A stretch of 64,000 bases of DNA from Peribacillus sp. FSL P2-0133 (GTDB taxonomy: Bacteria > Bacillota > Bacilli > Bacillales > DSM-1321): the NCBI RefSeq assembly GCF_037975445.1, contig NZ_CP150254.1, positions 1,858,001-1,922,000 of the forward strand. The letters are read 5' to 3'. Position 1 is the stretch's first letter. Each line of letters starts with the position of its first letter. This document shows, piece after piece, positions 23,609 through 33,114 of the stretch. The notes under the pieces are model-generated. The model was given only the letters and a program-made list of their open reading frames with translations, had not been told where the DNA came from and ran no database searches. Made by a program: the position numbers and the translations under genes.

Positions 23609-25239
23609 TTTCTAATAAATACGTTGATGAATATATCAAGCTGTATGAATCAGGAAAGATAAAGTTTAATAAAGAGCGTGTCCTGCTGATTGAGTATTTG
23701 AAGGAACACGTTTTATCACGAGATGCTTTATATTTTGACGAAGAGCAAATAAATAATTTTAAGAGGTTTACCGAGAAATGGTATTTCCCCTTAGAACCTT
23801 TTCAAATGTTCATAGCAGCATTTGTTTTTTTATTTTACAAAAGTAACGGGAGAAACTTCTTTCGTAAATTCCTAATTATGATGGGGCGGGGTGGTGGTAA
23901 GAACGGTTTAATCACTGCATTAACAAATTTTTTCATAAGTGAATTGCATGGTATCCCAAAATACAATGTTTCCATTGTTGCAAACTCGGAAGACCAGGCA
24001 AAAACCTCCTTTGTGGAAATGTACGAAACCATTGAAGAACATAAAATTTTAGAAGGAATGTTCTATAAAACAAAAGTGGAAATCAAAAATAATGCGACAA
24101 AAAGCATTGTAAAATATCGTACGTCCAACGCATCTACTAAGGATGGTTTACGTGATGGCTGCGTCATTTATGATGAAATACATCAATACGAAACAAATGA
24201 AGTGGTGCGGGTATTCTCTAGTGGTTTAGGAAAAGTAAAAAATCCTCGAGAGTTTTTCATAGGTACGGATGGCTATGTTCGAGAAGGTTATCTCGATAAA
24301 ATAAAAGAGCGGGCCAACAATATCCTTGAAGGACAAGAATTAAACGATTCACTTTTCCCGTTTATTTGTAAGCTAGATAACAAGGAAGAAGTCGAAGATA
24401 TATGCAAATGGGAGAAAGCCAACCCCATGTTTTGTGAGCCTAGAAGCGATTATGCCGAAGGGCTTTTTTATATTGTTCAAGAAGAATACAAGGATCTTGC
24501 CAACGATCCATCAAATCGTGAAGAGTTCATAACCAAGCGGATGAATCTCCCGGAAGTAGATTTAAATAAGGTTGTTGCTTCCTGGGAAGAAGTACTTGCC
24601 ACTAAAAGACCTCTCCCAGACTTAGCACATCGTACCTGTGTCGGTGGTTTGGATTATGCTAGCATCAAAGACTTTGCAGCAGTAGGGTTACTCTTCAAGG
24701 TAGAAAATGATTATGTGTGGAAATCTCACTCTTTTGTACGTAAAGAGTTTCTTGGCACGGTAAAATTAAAGGCTCCTATTAAGGAGTGGGAAAGATTAGG
24801 GCTTCTAACCATTGTGGATGAGCCGTCTATAGATATCCGTCATATTGTCAATTGGTTTGTAAATGCCCGGGAAAAATATGGTCTTACAAAGATTGTGGCA
24901 GATACCTTTCGGTTGGATTTAGTTAAAACAGCTCTAGCAGCTGAGGGATTCGAACTAGAATTTATTCGTAATCCTAAAGCAATTCATTCATTGCTCGCTC
25001 CAAGAGTGGAAACAGCATTTGCAAACCACAATATTATTTTTGGTGACAATCCGTTAATGCGCTGGTATACGAATAATGTCTATGTTCACATTAAAAAGGA
25101 TGGAAACAAGGAGTATCTGAAAAAGGATGAATTCAGAAGGAAAACAGATGGCTTCCAGGCATTTATTCATGCCTTGTTTAAAGCTGATGAAATATTAGTC
25201 GATGATGTGGATTTTTTCTTGGATGATATAGATTTTTAA
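23605..25239 (+). CDS. phage terminase large subunit
   Basis: This 544-residue protein couples ATP-driven packaging to DNA cutting. ATPase domain: adenine motif FPLEPFQMF (~61-69), Walker A GRGGGKN (94-100), Walker B VIYDEIH (187-193), and the coupling segment FFIGTDG. Nuclease domain: GGLDYASIKDFAA (~348) provides the first acidic residue, with later Asp residues (VADTF, and KTDGFQAF near the end). It is full length and intact. Mobile cassette 2 begins 2 bp after the stop codon, yet the gene is undamaged. Confidence 0.93.
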   Translation: MISNKYVDEYIKLYESGKIKFNKERVLLIEYLKEHVLSRDALYFDEEQINNFKRFTEKWYFPLEPFQMFIAAFVFLFYKSNGRNFFRKFLIMMGRGGGKNGLITALTNFFISELHGIPKYNVSIVANSEDQAKTSFVEMYETIEEHKILEGMFYKTKVEIKNNATKSIVKYRTSNASTKDGLRDGCVIYDEIHQYETNEVVRVFSSGLGKVKNPREFFIGTDGYVREGYLDKIKERANNILEGQELNDSLFPFICKLDNKEEVEDICKWEKANPMFCEPRSDYAEGLFYIVQEEYKDLANDPSNREEFITKRMNLPEVDLNKVVASWEEVLATKRPLPDLAHRTCVGGLDYASIKDFAAVGLLFKVENDYVWKSHSFVRKEFLGTVKLKAPIKEWERLGLLTIVDEPSIDIRHIVNWFVNAREKYGLTKIVADTFRLDLVKTALAAEGFELEFIRNPKAIHSLLAPRVETAFANHNIIFGDNPLMRWYTNNVYVHIKKDGNKEYLKKDEFRRKTDGFQAFIHALFKADEILVDDVDFFLDDIDF

Positions 25240-25241
25240 TA

Positions 25242-26706
25242 GGCTCTGTTAAAGGATATTGTTGATTTTCTTGTTGAACTATCGGGCAGTTTAGTTCAGC
25301 ACTGCTGTTTGATCTTTGTTCAACAATTAGGTCATATTCTTGAACAACACTTTTAAAGAATGATTTCTATGTTACAGTTTAGATGAAATCGTGAAGTATT
25401 GTAATTAAATTAATCTAATGTTAGTGGAGGTATGTTAATTTTTATAGTCTTGTAATTGGAATATCAGGGAACTTTTGTTAGGATATACAAAAGTAAATAG
25501 TTGTTATTTGACTTAAGAAACATGTTAATGGAGTAAGCGAATTTTATATTTCTTGTTTTAGAAGTGAATCTTAAACTATTTGGAGGACATGAGTATGGTA
25601 AAAGTAATTAAAGATGAATTTAAACTCTTTCCAGATTTACATTTTGGTATTACCCAACTAATTGAAATATTCGGAAAAGAAGACAGGGAATTTTATGATT
25701 TAAAAGCTAATGAAGAATCTTTAAGAATAATTCTTTCGGGTGATGAGGATAAAACTTTAGAGCTGGAAAAGAAGTTGAAACTAATTAAACAGGAAGAGGA
25801 ACAAAAGATGTTTTCATTAGAAGCATTAAGTGGTTCCCTTCTACAAATCTTGAAAGCAAAGATATATTCAAAGTATAGTTCAATAGAAAAATGTCCTAAA
25901 GGTCGGTTTATATTTTCTCACTTGCCTGAAGAAAGGCCTATTTCCGTTAGAGATATAATTATATCTGGTAGGATTCAATACAATCATCCTGAAGGTATAA
26001 CTGACAAACAAGCAAAAAAAGTATTTGATGATCTCGCTTTTAATTTTGACAATGGAATAGACGATGAATCTGACAAAATGTTCACTTTGGAGATGGGCAA
26101 GGTATTAGCCTATAATATTATGACTTTACTTAACTGGACGAGATATAAAGGGGTGTTTGAAAAAGACATGATCCTATTATTTGATCCTGAATTTGAACAG
26201 ATTAAAAGAACAATCCTTGATGATAAAAAGTATTTATTTAAAGACCGTAAACGTCTTTTATCATATTTGATATCGTTTTCAACATTAAAAAATAACATGA
26301 AAAAGGAAAGTACTGATGAGGTACTACGTATACATGACTCAATCGGAGTGAAGGCAGAAATGATGTTAAAAGACATTGGAAATTCATTATCAAGTAAAAA
26401 AGGGAAAAATAAACAACAAAAAGATGAATTAAACGAATTATTACGGATTTGCGACCGTAATAATTTTGATTCAAGTATATATAATTATAATTAAACTACT
26501 ATTTCAACTATAGTGTAGCTTTTGTTCAAGAAGATTGATATTAATTAATTTAAATAAAATCTTCAACAATATGGCGTGTTCTTTAATAAAAATCGCTTTC
26601 TTAATAAACTAACAGGTGTATTAGTTCTTTAGTTGCACTAAAGAAGACCACAAATAAGTGGTCTCTTTTATTTGTTCAAAGATAAACATTAATGTTTAAC
26701 AAAGCC
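25242..26706 (+). mobile_element. transposase-less mobile cassette 2, between terminase and portal
   Basis: The left end GGCTCTGTTAAAGG (25242) extends into the same ~55-bp conserved sequence as cassette 1 (TTGTTGATTTTC, GAACTA-CGGGCAG). The right end carries AGAAGACCAC-aaataa-GTGGTCT (26643-26665) and AATGTTTAACAAAGCC to 26706. It has one cargo gene and no transposase. Flanking octamers TTTTAATA and TTAAAAAA are not identical, so the target duplication has decayed or the ends recombined. It sits exactly between two genes normally adjacent in phages, leaving both intact. Confidence 0.72.
25595..26494 (+). CDS. cassette 2 cargo, helical protein of unknown function
   Basis: ATG 25595 is preferred over 25580/25589 from the spacing of TGGAGGA, giving 299 residues. 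It appears largely alpha-helical: a charged N-terminal coiled coil (~45-75, EDKTLELEKKLKLIKQEEE), a middle with RPISVRDIIISG, GITDKQAKKVFDDLAFNFD and LLNWTRYKGVF, and a basic Lys/Gln C-terminus (SSKKGKNKQQKDELNELL). There is no membrane segment, signal peptide or recognisable catalytic motif. Being cassette cargo in a prophage late region, it could be a fitness or defence gene; no function is assigned. Confidence 0.6.
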   Translation: MVKVIKDEFKLFPDLHFGITQLIEIFGKEDREFYDLKANEESLRIILSGDEDKTLELEKKLKLIKQEEEQKMFSLEALSGSLLQILKAKIYSKYSSIEKCPKGRFIFSHLPEERPISVRDIIISGRIQYNHPEGITDKQAKKVFDDLAFNFDNGIDDESDKMFTLEMGKVLAYNIMTLLNWTRYKGVFEKDMILLFDPEFEQIKRTILDDKKYLFKDRKRLLSYLISFSTLKNNMKKESTDEVLRIHDSIGVKAEMMLKDIGNSLSSKKGKNKQQKDELNELLRICDRNNFDSSIYNYN

Positions 26707-26726
26707 TTAAAAAAGGAGGTGAGATA

Positions 26727-27872
26727 TTGGGATTTCTAGACCTGATAAAAAGCAGAAACAAGGAACTGGAATTCATGTTTGATTTTGAATTAATCGAAGA
26801 TAATTCCAAGAAAATTTACATGAAGCAACTGGCCATCCAAACATGTACCAATATGATCGGCCGCACCATCAGTCAATCGGAATTTTATGTGAAGAAGGAT
26901 AAAAAGATTGTGAAGGACGAAATGTATTACCGATTAAATGTCAGACCGAATCTGAACATGTCAGCCAGCCAATTTTGGCAAACTGTGGTCCATAAGCTGA
27001 TCTATGACAATGAGTGTTTGGTTATCCAGTCGGATACCGAAGATTTATTGATTGCGGACTCTTTCACACGAGTTGAATATGCCCTGGTCGATGATTCATT
27101 CAAAGATGTAACCATTAAGGATTTTACTTTTTCTCGTACCTTTCAAATGAGTGATGTTATTTACCTGGAATACAGCAATAAAAAGCTATCCACTATGCTG
27201 GATGGCCTATATGCCGATTATGGAGAACTATTTGGTAGGATTATAGAATTTCAGAAAAGGAAAAATCAAATACGTGGACTTGTTAATGTAGAGTCTACCT
27301 ATGAAAAAGACGAGAAAACACAACGAAGACTACAAACGTATATTGATAAAATTTATAAAGCTTTTACTGATAAATCTGTGGCTTTTGTACCTCAACAAAA
27401 GGGCTTTAAGTTAGAGGAATTGAAGAATACTTCTCAATTTCAAAGTGTAGACGAAGTGGCCAAGGTCGCAGATGGTTTTCTCAATCAGGTCGCAAAAGCC
27501 TTGGGCATTCCCATTTCTTTGCTTCATGGGGATATGGCAGATGTAGAGAAGCCTACCCGCAATTACATGACTTTTTGCATTGATCCTTTTTTGAAAAAAA
27601 TCAAAGATGAATTGAATGCGAAGCTGATTGATAAAAAGGATTATCTAGCAGGACAGAAAATGGAAACTAAACGTGTGTCAAATATTAATATGTTTGATGT
27701 GGCCACAGCGGTCGATAAGTTGAGGGCTTCAGGGACATTTAACGGGAATGAATTGCGTGAGGCATTAGGAGAGGAAAGAGTGGATGCCCCAATTATGGAC
27801 AGGTACTTTATTACAAAGAATTATCAAGAAAGTTCTGAAGCGCTTAAAGGAGGTGAAGAGGATGAGGCATAA
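26727..27872 (+). CDS. phage portal protein (HK97 family)
   Basis: A TTG start after AAAGGAGGTGAG gives 381 residues. It contains typical portal text: TCTNMIGRTISQSEF, YYRLNVRPNLNMSASQFW, a central helix, KEEL-like QKGFKLEELKNTSQF, QVAKALGIPISLLHGD and the terminal helix with NELREALGEERVD. The dodecameric portal forms the DNA entry vertex. It overlaps the protease gene by 11 bp. Confidence 0.92.
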   Translation: MGFLDLIKSRNKELEFMFDFELIEDNSKKIYMKQLAIQTCTNMIGRTISQSEFYVKKDKKIVKDEMYYRLNVRPNLNMSASQFWQTVVHKLIYDNECLVIQSDTEDLLIADSFTRVEYALVDDSFKDVTIKDFTFSRTFQMSDVIYLEYSNKKLSTMLDGLYADYGELFGRIIEFQKRKNQIRGLVNVESTYEKDEKTQRRLQTYIDKIYKAFTDKSVAFVPQQKGFKLEELKNTSQFQSVDEVAKVADGFLNQVAKALGIPISLLHGDMADVEKPTRNYMTFCIDPFLKKIKDELNAKLIDKKDYLAGQKMETKRVSNINMFDVATAVDKLRASGTFNGNELREALGEERVDAPIMDRYFITKNYQESSEALKGGEEDEA

Positions 27873-28587
27873 AATTAAAGGTGATATTATTGGCTGGAAC
27901 TCGAGTATTTGGGATTTTAATTATATGATGAAATCGATAAAGGAAGATGAGGATATTGATTTATCCGTAAATTCTTACGGTGGAGATGCTTTTTTAGGAA
28001 TTGATATTTGTAATACCCTTAAAGATCATAAGGGATTTGTTACTGTAACAATAACAGGTATCGCTGCCAGTGCTTGTTCAATCATTTGTATGGGTGCTGA
28101 TAAATTGCGAGCACATGCAAATGCGATGTTGATGGTCCACAATGCTCAAACATTCGTAGCAGGGGATGCGAAGAAGCTTCGAAAAGCGGCTGATGATGTG
28201 GAGAAGGTGAGCCAAGCTGTTTTGCAATCCTATACGAATCGAGTAGATGAATCTACCATGAAAAAATTACTCGATAATGAAACGTACCTTACAGCAGAGG
28301 AAGCATTAAAATATGGTTTAATTGATGAAATCATCGATGCAGAACCAGAAGAAGTTGAGTCAGAGATCTTTGAGAATAAAGCGAAAAAATTCAATAACAA
28401 ATTATCAATGTCTAAAACGTCTAATCCATTAATCGCTGCATCTACTGGCATCGATGTAAATACATTGAATCAGATGTTTGTTGAATTTAGAAATGAAATA
28501 AAAAATGAATTCATACCAAAAAAAGAGCCTGATCAAGATCCTGTTGAACCCAAACAGAACTTGAGCATGCTCTTTTTACATTTATAG
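27862..28587 (+). CDS. ClpP-like prohead maturation protease
   Basis: ATG 27862 follows AAAGGAGGTG, giving 241 residues. ClpP fold: SVNSYGGDAFLGIDIC near the start, the nucleophile Ser in TGIAASACSIICMGAD, the catalytic His in MLMVHNAQTF, then LDNETYLTAEEALKYGLIDEI. It processes scaffold and capsid during head assembly. The C-terminus is short and ends in a GAGCATGCTC-TTTTT hairpin sequence (28562-28577), a terminator-like element inside the coding end, so part of the tail may have been lost. Confidence 0.9.
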   Translation: MRHKIKGDIIGWNSSIWDFNYMMKSIKEDEDIDLSVNSYGGDAFLGIDICNTLKDHKGFVTVTITGIAASACSIICMGADKLRAHANAMLMVHNAQTFVAGDAKKLRKAADDVEKVSQAVLQSYTNRVDESTMKKLLDNETYLTAEEALKYGLIDEIIDAEPEEVESEIFENKAKKFNNKLSMSKTSNPLIAASTGIDVNTLNQMFVEFRNEIKNEFIPKKEPDQDPVEPKQNLSMLFLHL

Positions 28588-28598
28588 GGGGAATGAAA

Positions 28599-29759
28599 AT
28601 GGCGATTAGATTTAATAATTTTGCAGAGAAAAAACTAGCATTTGCTCAAGCTACACAAGAAGGAAATGCTGAAGAACAGGCGGCTGCGTTAAACAACATG
28701 CTGGAAGCACTGGCACTGGATGTACAAGGCGATATTATGAATCAGGTTCATGCACATATGGCCGACAATTCCATCATGCAAGCAAGGGGTGCCAATGTCC
28801 TTACCAGCGAAGAAACCAAGTTTTTTAATGTGGTCATTGAAGATGGTGGATTCAAAGATAACGATACGCTGCCGGTCACTACTCAAGACCGGATTTTTGA
28901 TGATTTAGTAGAATCACACCCACTGCTCCAACAAATCGGTATTCAAAATCTTGGTGCTGTTACTGAATACATCTATGGGGATCCAGAAGGTATGGCAGTA
29001 TGGGGCGAATTATTTGGAGAGATTCAAGGGCAATTAAATGCTACGTTCCGTAAAGAAAAAATCGGCCAACTTAAATTAACCGCATTTATACCATTATCAA
29101 ATGACATGCTAAAACTTGGTCCTGTGTGGGTTGAACGGTATGTGCGCACAATGATATCGGAAGCAATGTCAGTGGGGCTAGAGCGTGGATATGTTGCTGG
29201 TACTGGATCTGGTATGCCGATTGGCTTATTGAAGGATCTAAAAGGTGGAACCAATGGAGAGGGAGAGTACAAAGATAAAAAATCTGCGGGCACTTTAACC
29301 TTCAAGCCTGGTCGCACGACGATCAACGAATTGAAAGGGGTCGTAGAAAAGCTATCCATTCGTCCAGTTGGGAAAAAAGAAGAAGAAAAAGTGCGCAATA
29401 TAGCCGGGAAAGTAGTCATGATTGTCAATCCATTTGATAACTTTAGCATTCAAGCAAATGCCACCGTTCAAAATGCTGCAGGCATTTATGTGACGAGTCT
29501 ACCATTCAACCCGACTATGACAGAATCGATGTTTGTACCAAAAGGTAAAGTGTTATTTTTTATCCGTGGTGAATACATCGCCGCGATCGGTGGAGCAATG
29601 GAGGTAAAGAAATATGATCAAACCTTAGCCATGGAAGATGCAACGCTGTACATTGCTAAACAATATGCCACAGGTAAACCGAAAGATAACTATGCTGCCC
29701 AAGTATATGATTTAAATCTTGATATAACAGAGGATACAATGGAACCAGAAGGTGCATAA
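28599..29759 (+). CDS. phage major capsid protein (HK97 fold)
   Basis: ATG 28599 is preferred over 28593 because AGGGGG then has a 7-base spacer, giving 386 residues. An N-terminal helical scaffold-like region (~1-60, FNNFAEKKLAFAQATQEGN) is followed by the capsid fold: DTLPVTTQDRIFDDLVESHPLL, GQLKLTAFIPLSNDML, YVAGTGSGMPIGLL and FFIRGEYIAAIGG. It forms the icosahedral shell. Connector genes follow immediately, as is normal. Confidence 0.92.
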   Translation: MAIRFNNFAEKKLAFAQATQEGNAEEQAAALNNMLEALALDVQGDIMNQVHAHMADNSIMQARGANVLTSEETKFFNVVIEDGGFKDNDTLPVTTQDRIFDDLVESHPLLQQIGIQNLGAVTEYIYGDPEGMAVWGELFGEIQGQLNATFRKEKIGQLKLTAFIPLSNDMLKLGPVWVERYVRTMISEAMSVGLERGYVAGTGSGMPIGLLKDLKGGTNGEGEYKDKKSAGTLTFKPGRTTINELKGVVEKLSIRPVGKKEEEKVRNIAGKVVMIVNPFDNFSIQANATVQNAAGIYVTSLPFNPTMTESMFVPKGKVLFFIRGEYIAAIGGAMEVKKYDQTLAMEDATLYIAKQYATGKPKDNYAAQVYDLNLDITEDTMEPEGA

Positions 29760-29772
29760 GGGGTGGATGTGA

Positions 29773-30066
29773 TTGGAAATCACACAAGAACTATTACGAG
29801 AATTTAAAGAGCGCATGCATATTTCCCATTCGAGCGAGGATGACAATTTAAAAAGATTGTTGTCCTTTTCTATTGAGGTTTTACAAAGCAAGTGCGGTGC
29901 ATTTGATGTGGAAAAGAATACGCAGGCCAAGGAGCTTATCTTTGAGCGGACAAGGTATCTCTATAATGATGCGGTTGAATATTTTGAGGATAATTTCTTG
30001 AGTGAGATTACCAGCTTAGGGTTATCGATCGCTTTAAAAGAGGGGGAATCTGATGCAGCCGTTTAA
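29773..30066 (+). CDS. phage head-tail connector (gp6-like)
   Basis: A TTG start gives 97 residues of mainly helical protein: LLREFKERMHISHSSEDDNL, KRLLSFSIEVLQSKCG and ARELI-like KELIFERTRYLYNDAVEYF. This is the adaptor text of SPP1 gp15/HK97 gp6-like connectors, and the gene occupies the first position after the capsid. It overlaps the next gene by 14 bp. Confidence 0.78.
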   Translation: MEITQELLREFKERMHISHSSEDDNLKRLLSFSIEVLQSKCGAFDVEKNTQAKELIFERTRYLYNDAVEYFEDNFLSEITSLGLSIALKEGESDAAV

Positions 30067-30421
30067 ATATAAGCCGCCAAGAGTGAATTCAGGGGATTTA
30101 CGTACGCCTATCACTTTTTATGAGTATGCACCAAATAAGGGTCCAGAGCCTGGGGAGTCTGAAAGAGAGGTTCTCCATCAAGCCATGGCCAAGGTTGATC
30201 ATGTGTGGTTGAAAGATATAGAGATGGCTAAGTCGAATGGCACTTTATCAGATATTACCATTACGATACGGGATCCACTAGAAGACTATATTCCATCCAA
30301 TAAGCATGTTCTTTCCATCGATGATACAAGGTATCAGGACAAGAGATATAACATTAAACATGTTCAGCCGGATTTGCAAAATAAGAATTTTATCAAAATT
30401 GTGGCAGGGTTAACCGAATGA
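30053..30421 (+). CDS. phage head closure protein
   Basis: This is a 122-residue beta-rich protein: NSGDLRTPITFYEY at the N-terminus, then ITIRDPLEDYIPSNKHVLSI, and NIKHVQPDLQNKNFIKIVAG at the end. It follows the SPP1 gp16/HK97 head-closure pattern. It should plug the connector after packaging. AGGGGGAATCTG precedes ATG and the stop overlaps the next start (ATGA). Confidence 0.8.
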   Translation: MQPFKYKPPRVNSGDLRTPITFYEYAPNKGPEPGESEREVLHQAMAKVDHVWLKDIEMAKSNGTLSDITITIRDPLEDYIPSNKHVLSIDDTRYQDKRYNIKHVQPDLQNKNFIKIVAGLTE

Positions 30422-30810
30422 GCGTGAAAATCCATGGGGAAAAAGCGTTGATGGCAGAATTAGAAAAACGCTTAGGGAGAATGAGGGTGCAGCAGTTAAG
30501 TGATAAAGCGTTGAAACGAGGCGCCCAAGTATTTATCAAGGAACTTAAAATTCAATTTGCCTCCTTTAAAGATACCGGGGCATCCATTGAAGAAATGACC
30601 ATATCGGAGCCGATGTGGGTTGCTGGTGTGAGGACGATTAAAATTCATTGGCATGGTCCGAAAGATCGTTATCGCATCATTCATTTAAATGAGTTTGGCA
30701 CGGTGCAAAACCCGAGCCCACGTGGTAAAGGTGCCATCGTACGAGCCATGCGGAATGCCGAATCAGCCTATCGTAGTGCAATAAAAAGGGTGATAAAGGA
30801 GGGAGTGTAA
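30418..30810 (+). CDS. HK97 gp10-family tail component
   Basis: The 130 residues match gp10-like neck/tail-completion proteins: a helical start (KALMAELEKRLGRMRVQQL), DKALKRGAQVFIKELK, and RYRIIHLNEFGTVQNPSPRGKGAIVRAM with the typical HL-EFGT motif. Start and stop overlap neighbours by 1-4 bp, indicating tight translational coupling. Confidence 0.85.
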   Translation: MSVKIHGEKALMAELEKRLGRMRVQQLSDKALKRGAQVFIKELKIQFASFKDTGASIEEMTISEPMWVAGVRTIKIHWHGPKDRYRIIHLNEFGTVQNPSPRGKGAIVRAMRNAESAYRSAIKRVIKEGV

Positions 30811-31196
30811 TGGATGTCTTAGGGATGATATATGATGCGTTAATGGCAGACCCATATATCAAGGAAACAGCTAATGGAAGAATTAAATTTTACGAGTTTC
30901 CTGAAACGGGAGAAGTTAAGGCACCTTTTATCATCATTGATCCATTAGATGTCCCTCTTCCTCAAGATTTTGCTGATAATACCTGGCTTACTTATGATTG
31001 CCTATTCCAAATAGACGTTTGGTCGAAAAAGAGAACCGCTACAAGAGAACTATCCGAACAAATTTGCCTTGTCATGTGGAACGTTGGGTTTTTTCAAGGG
31101 TCAGGGGTGGATGAATGGGATAAAGATACAGGGACCTTCCGTGATGCTAGAAGATATCGAGGGAAAATATATCGAGATGATCTGGACACTTTATAG
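30810..31196 (+). CDS. phage tail terminator-like protein
   Basis: This 128-residue protein follows the gp10 gene with a 1-bp overlap. APFIIIDPLDVPLP, TYDCLFQIDVWSKKRTATRELSEQI and RRYRGKIYRDDLDTL resemble the DUF806/tail-terminator group that caps the tail tube. Position between gp10 and the major tail protein supports this. Confidence 0.75.
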   Translation: MDVLGMIYDALMADPYIKETANGRIKFYEFPETGEVKAPFIIIDPLDVPLPQDFADNTWLTYDCLFQIDVWSKKRTATRELSEQICLVMWNVGFFQGSGVDEWDKDTGTFRDARRYRGKIYRDDLDTL

Positions 31197-31234
31197 CATG
31201 ACTATTTTAATACAAAAAATGAGGAGTGATTACT

Positions 31235-31843
31235 TTGCCGGAAGAGAAAAAAAGGTATAAAGCGTCAACTGGTGTGGATGAATTTTATTATGCTGTATTA
31301 ACCAATGAGGATGAACAATTTGAGACGGGGGAAATTATCCGGGTTAAATTTTTGCAAGAGATAGAGATAGAGATGCCACAAGAAGCAATTAGGGCGTTTG
31401 GAGATAATCGTACAGCTGAAATTGCCATTTCAGGTGGAAATATATCCGTATCCACTCAGTTTCACTCAGTACCCATTGAAGACAAAAATATCTTGTTTGG
31501 TTTAGAAACGGTGGATGGTCTTTCTTCCATTGGCGGTGATGATGTACCTCCTTATGTGGCTGTGGTATTTACCAAGACATTTGAGGACGGTTCTAAAGAG
31601 TGGGTGGGGCTAACAAAAGGAATGTTCATGCGTACCAAAATTACTGGTAAAACCAAAGAAGAAAACAAAGAATTTGGTAATGAAGAAGTAACGGGAGAAT
31701 TTATGGAGCGGTACGTGGAAGGGGCCAAATCTGAAAAATCAGTACTTTTCGGAGCGGACAAAAAAGGGGAAACAGACAACCGGGATTCACTTTTTCAAAA
31801 GGTTTTTGGTCAAGATTATCCTGGCACACCAGTGGAATTTTAA
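31235..31843 (+). CDS. phage major tail protein (phi13 type)
   Basis: TTG 31235 is preferred over GTG 31226 because GAGGAG then has an 8-base spacer, giving 202 residues. ASTGVDEFYYAVLTNEDEQ, RTAEIAISGGNISVSTQFH, PPYVAVVFTKTFEDGS and KTKEENKEFGNEEVTGEF are typical of phi13-like tube proteins. It builds the flexible tail tube. The downstream tail chaperone is displaced 1.46 kb by cassette 3. Confidence 0.88.
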   Translation: MPEEKKRYKASTGVDEFYYAVLTNEDEQFETGEIIRVKFLQEIEIEMPQEAIRAFGDNRTAEIAISGGNISVSTQFHSVPIEDKNILFGLETVDGLSSIGGDDVPPYVAVVFTKTFEDGSKEWVGLTKGMFMRTKITGKTKEENKEFGNEEVTGEFMERYVEGAKSEKSVLFGADKKGETDNRDSLFQKVFGQDYPGTPVEF

Positions 31844-31989
31844 AAAAGTAAACCGACAGGGTTAATGGAACAATTTTAAAGTTATTGCAAATTTTAGTTT
31901 TTAAACAATTATAGAAAGAATTTTTCTACTTCTTATACCAATAAAAAGTAACTATAATACGGATATCTACTTTTTAGGGGGCTCTTTGA

Positions 31990-32610
31990 TTGACAAGTAA
32001 AATAGAGGAAGACTTTTCAAAATTGGACAAGATTGATACAAAGGCAACTGGGCAAAGAATAAAATATTTAGTGCAGAACGCAGGTTTCTCACAATCAGAA
32101 TTAGCAAAAATTTTGGGAAGAGAATTAAAAACGATATCTAATTATTATCGTGGGATATCCCTTCCTGATAAAATTGATTTAATAATACTCTCCAGGATTT
32201 TAGGGAAATCTTATGATGAACTTTTGGTTTTCAAAGGTGATATGCAAGGTTATCAACGAATCGACCATTATATACTTGAATATCATGAATCTAGCGATGA
32301 AACTATTTCTGAAGCCATTAATAGGTCCAGAAAAGAAAGTAAATTATTTAACCCGTATACAAAGGGACGTGCTAATATTCGTAGTTTAGAAGAGGCTGGG
32401 TACTGCCTAGAGTTTTTCCATTATATAGTCCAGCAAGATATTCGAAATAGGATGATGGATAATTTGCTTTCTGGCAAGGGAGTTCATAGCATTTATATGC
32501 ATCACATTTTTGAGACTTATATTTGGAAAAAGCTATCAAATGAACAAAAGGCTGAAAGTGAAGCGCAATTTGCTATTTGGCGTGGAGAAAAAAAGAGTGA
32601 AGAATACTAA
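31990..32610 (+). CDS. cassette 3 cargo: XRE-type helix-turn-helix protein
   Basis: A TTG start (AGGGGG 8 bases upstream, TATAAT at about 31954) gives 206 residues. Residues ~20-75 are an XRE domain: TGQRIKYLVQNAGFSQSELAKILGRELKTISNYYRG split around the turn FSQSELAKILG. The C-terminal ~120 residues are helical and unrelated to known repressors (SLEEAGYCLEFFHYIVQQD, HHIFETYIWKKLSNEQK). It is followed 48 bp later by a co-directional gene. As the only regulator in the cassette it may control the pair, in the way an antitoxin would. Target unknown. Confidence 0.65.
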   Translation: MTSKIEEDFSKLDKIDTKATGQRIKYLVQNAGFSQSELAKILGRELKTISNYYRGISLPDKIDLIILSRILGKSYDELLVFKGDMQGYQRIDHYILEYHESSDETISEAINRSRKESKLFNPYTKGRANIRSLEEAGYCLEFFHYIVQQDIRNRMMDNLLSGKGVHSIYMHHIFETYIWKKLSNEQKAESEAQFAIWRGEKKSEEY

Positions 32611-32658
32611 TTTATTATAATGTTACACTTCAACTATGAATAAAAGAGGAGTTTCTTG

Positions 32659-33114
32659 ATGGAACAGAAGGAAATATTAAAAAATGTAATTACGTCATTT
32701 TCAAATTACTATGAAAAACAAAAATCATTTAAAAGGGTATTTTTGAATGAACCAGTAATGTCGAAAGCTATTGAAGTTTTTGATTCTGAAATGAATGAGA
32801 TGGTTGACCATGTTTTTGATTTGATGGGAATACCTAATGAAGAGTCTTCGGATAAATACGATAAATTAAATTGGACAAGAGATGTTTGTACCAATTTAAT
32901 AGAAATAGCAGCTAATAATGAAAAATATATTGAACCAGCTATTGAATTAATATCTGATTGGGCAAATTTAAATGATTATACTTCAAAAGTTGAAAAGCAC
33001 ACCTGGTTCCGTTATCATCAACTCCTTGATGAACACATTACTGGATATAAAAAATGGCACGAAGAACAACAACTAGAGAAGGAAAAAGGGAAGGGTAATA
33101 GTATAACTGTTTAG
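32659..33114 (+). CDS. cassette 3 cargo: helical protein, unknown
   Basis: ATG 32659 follows GAGGAG by 7 bases. The 151 residues are helical and acidic: ILKNVITSFSNYYEKQKSF, NEMVDHVFDLMGIPNEES, CTNLIEIAANNEKYIEPA and LLDEHITGYKKWHEEQQ. No signal peptide or known motif is present. Operon-like with the helix-turn-helix gene. A toxin, effector or accessory role is open. Confidence 0.55.
   Translation: MEQKEILKNVITSFSNYYEKQKSFKRVFLNEPVMSKAIEVFDSEMNEMVDHVFDLMGIPNEESSDKYDKLNWTRDVCTNLIEIAANNEKYIEPAIELISDWANLNDYTSKVEKHTWFRYHQLLDEHITGYKKWHEEQQLEKEKGKGNSITV

Noticed and set aside
28562-28577. Terminator ending capsid transcription inside the protease gene
   Set aside because: The stem is only 5 bp and lies in coding sequence upstream of the essential capsid gene, so strong termination is unlikely.
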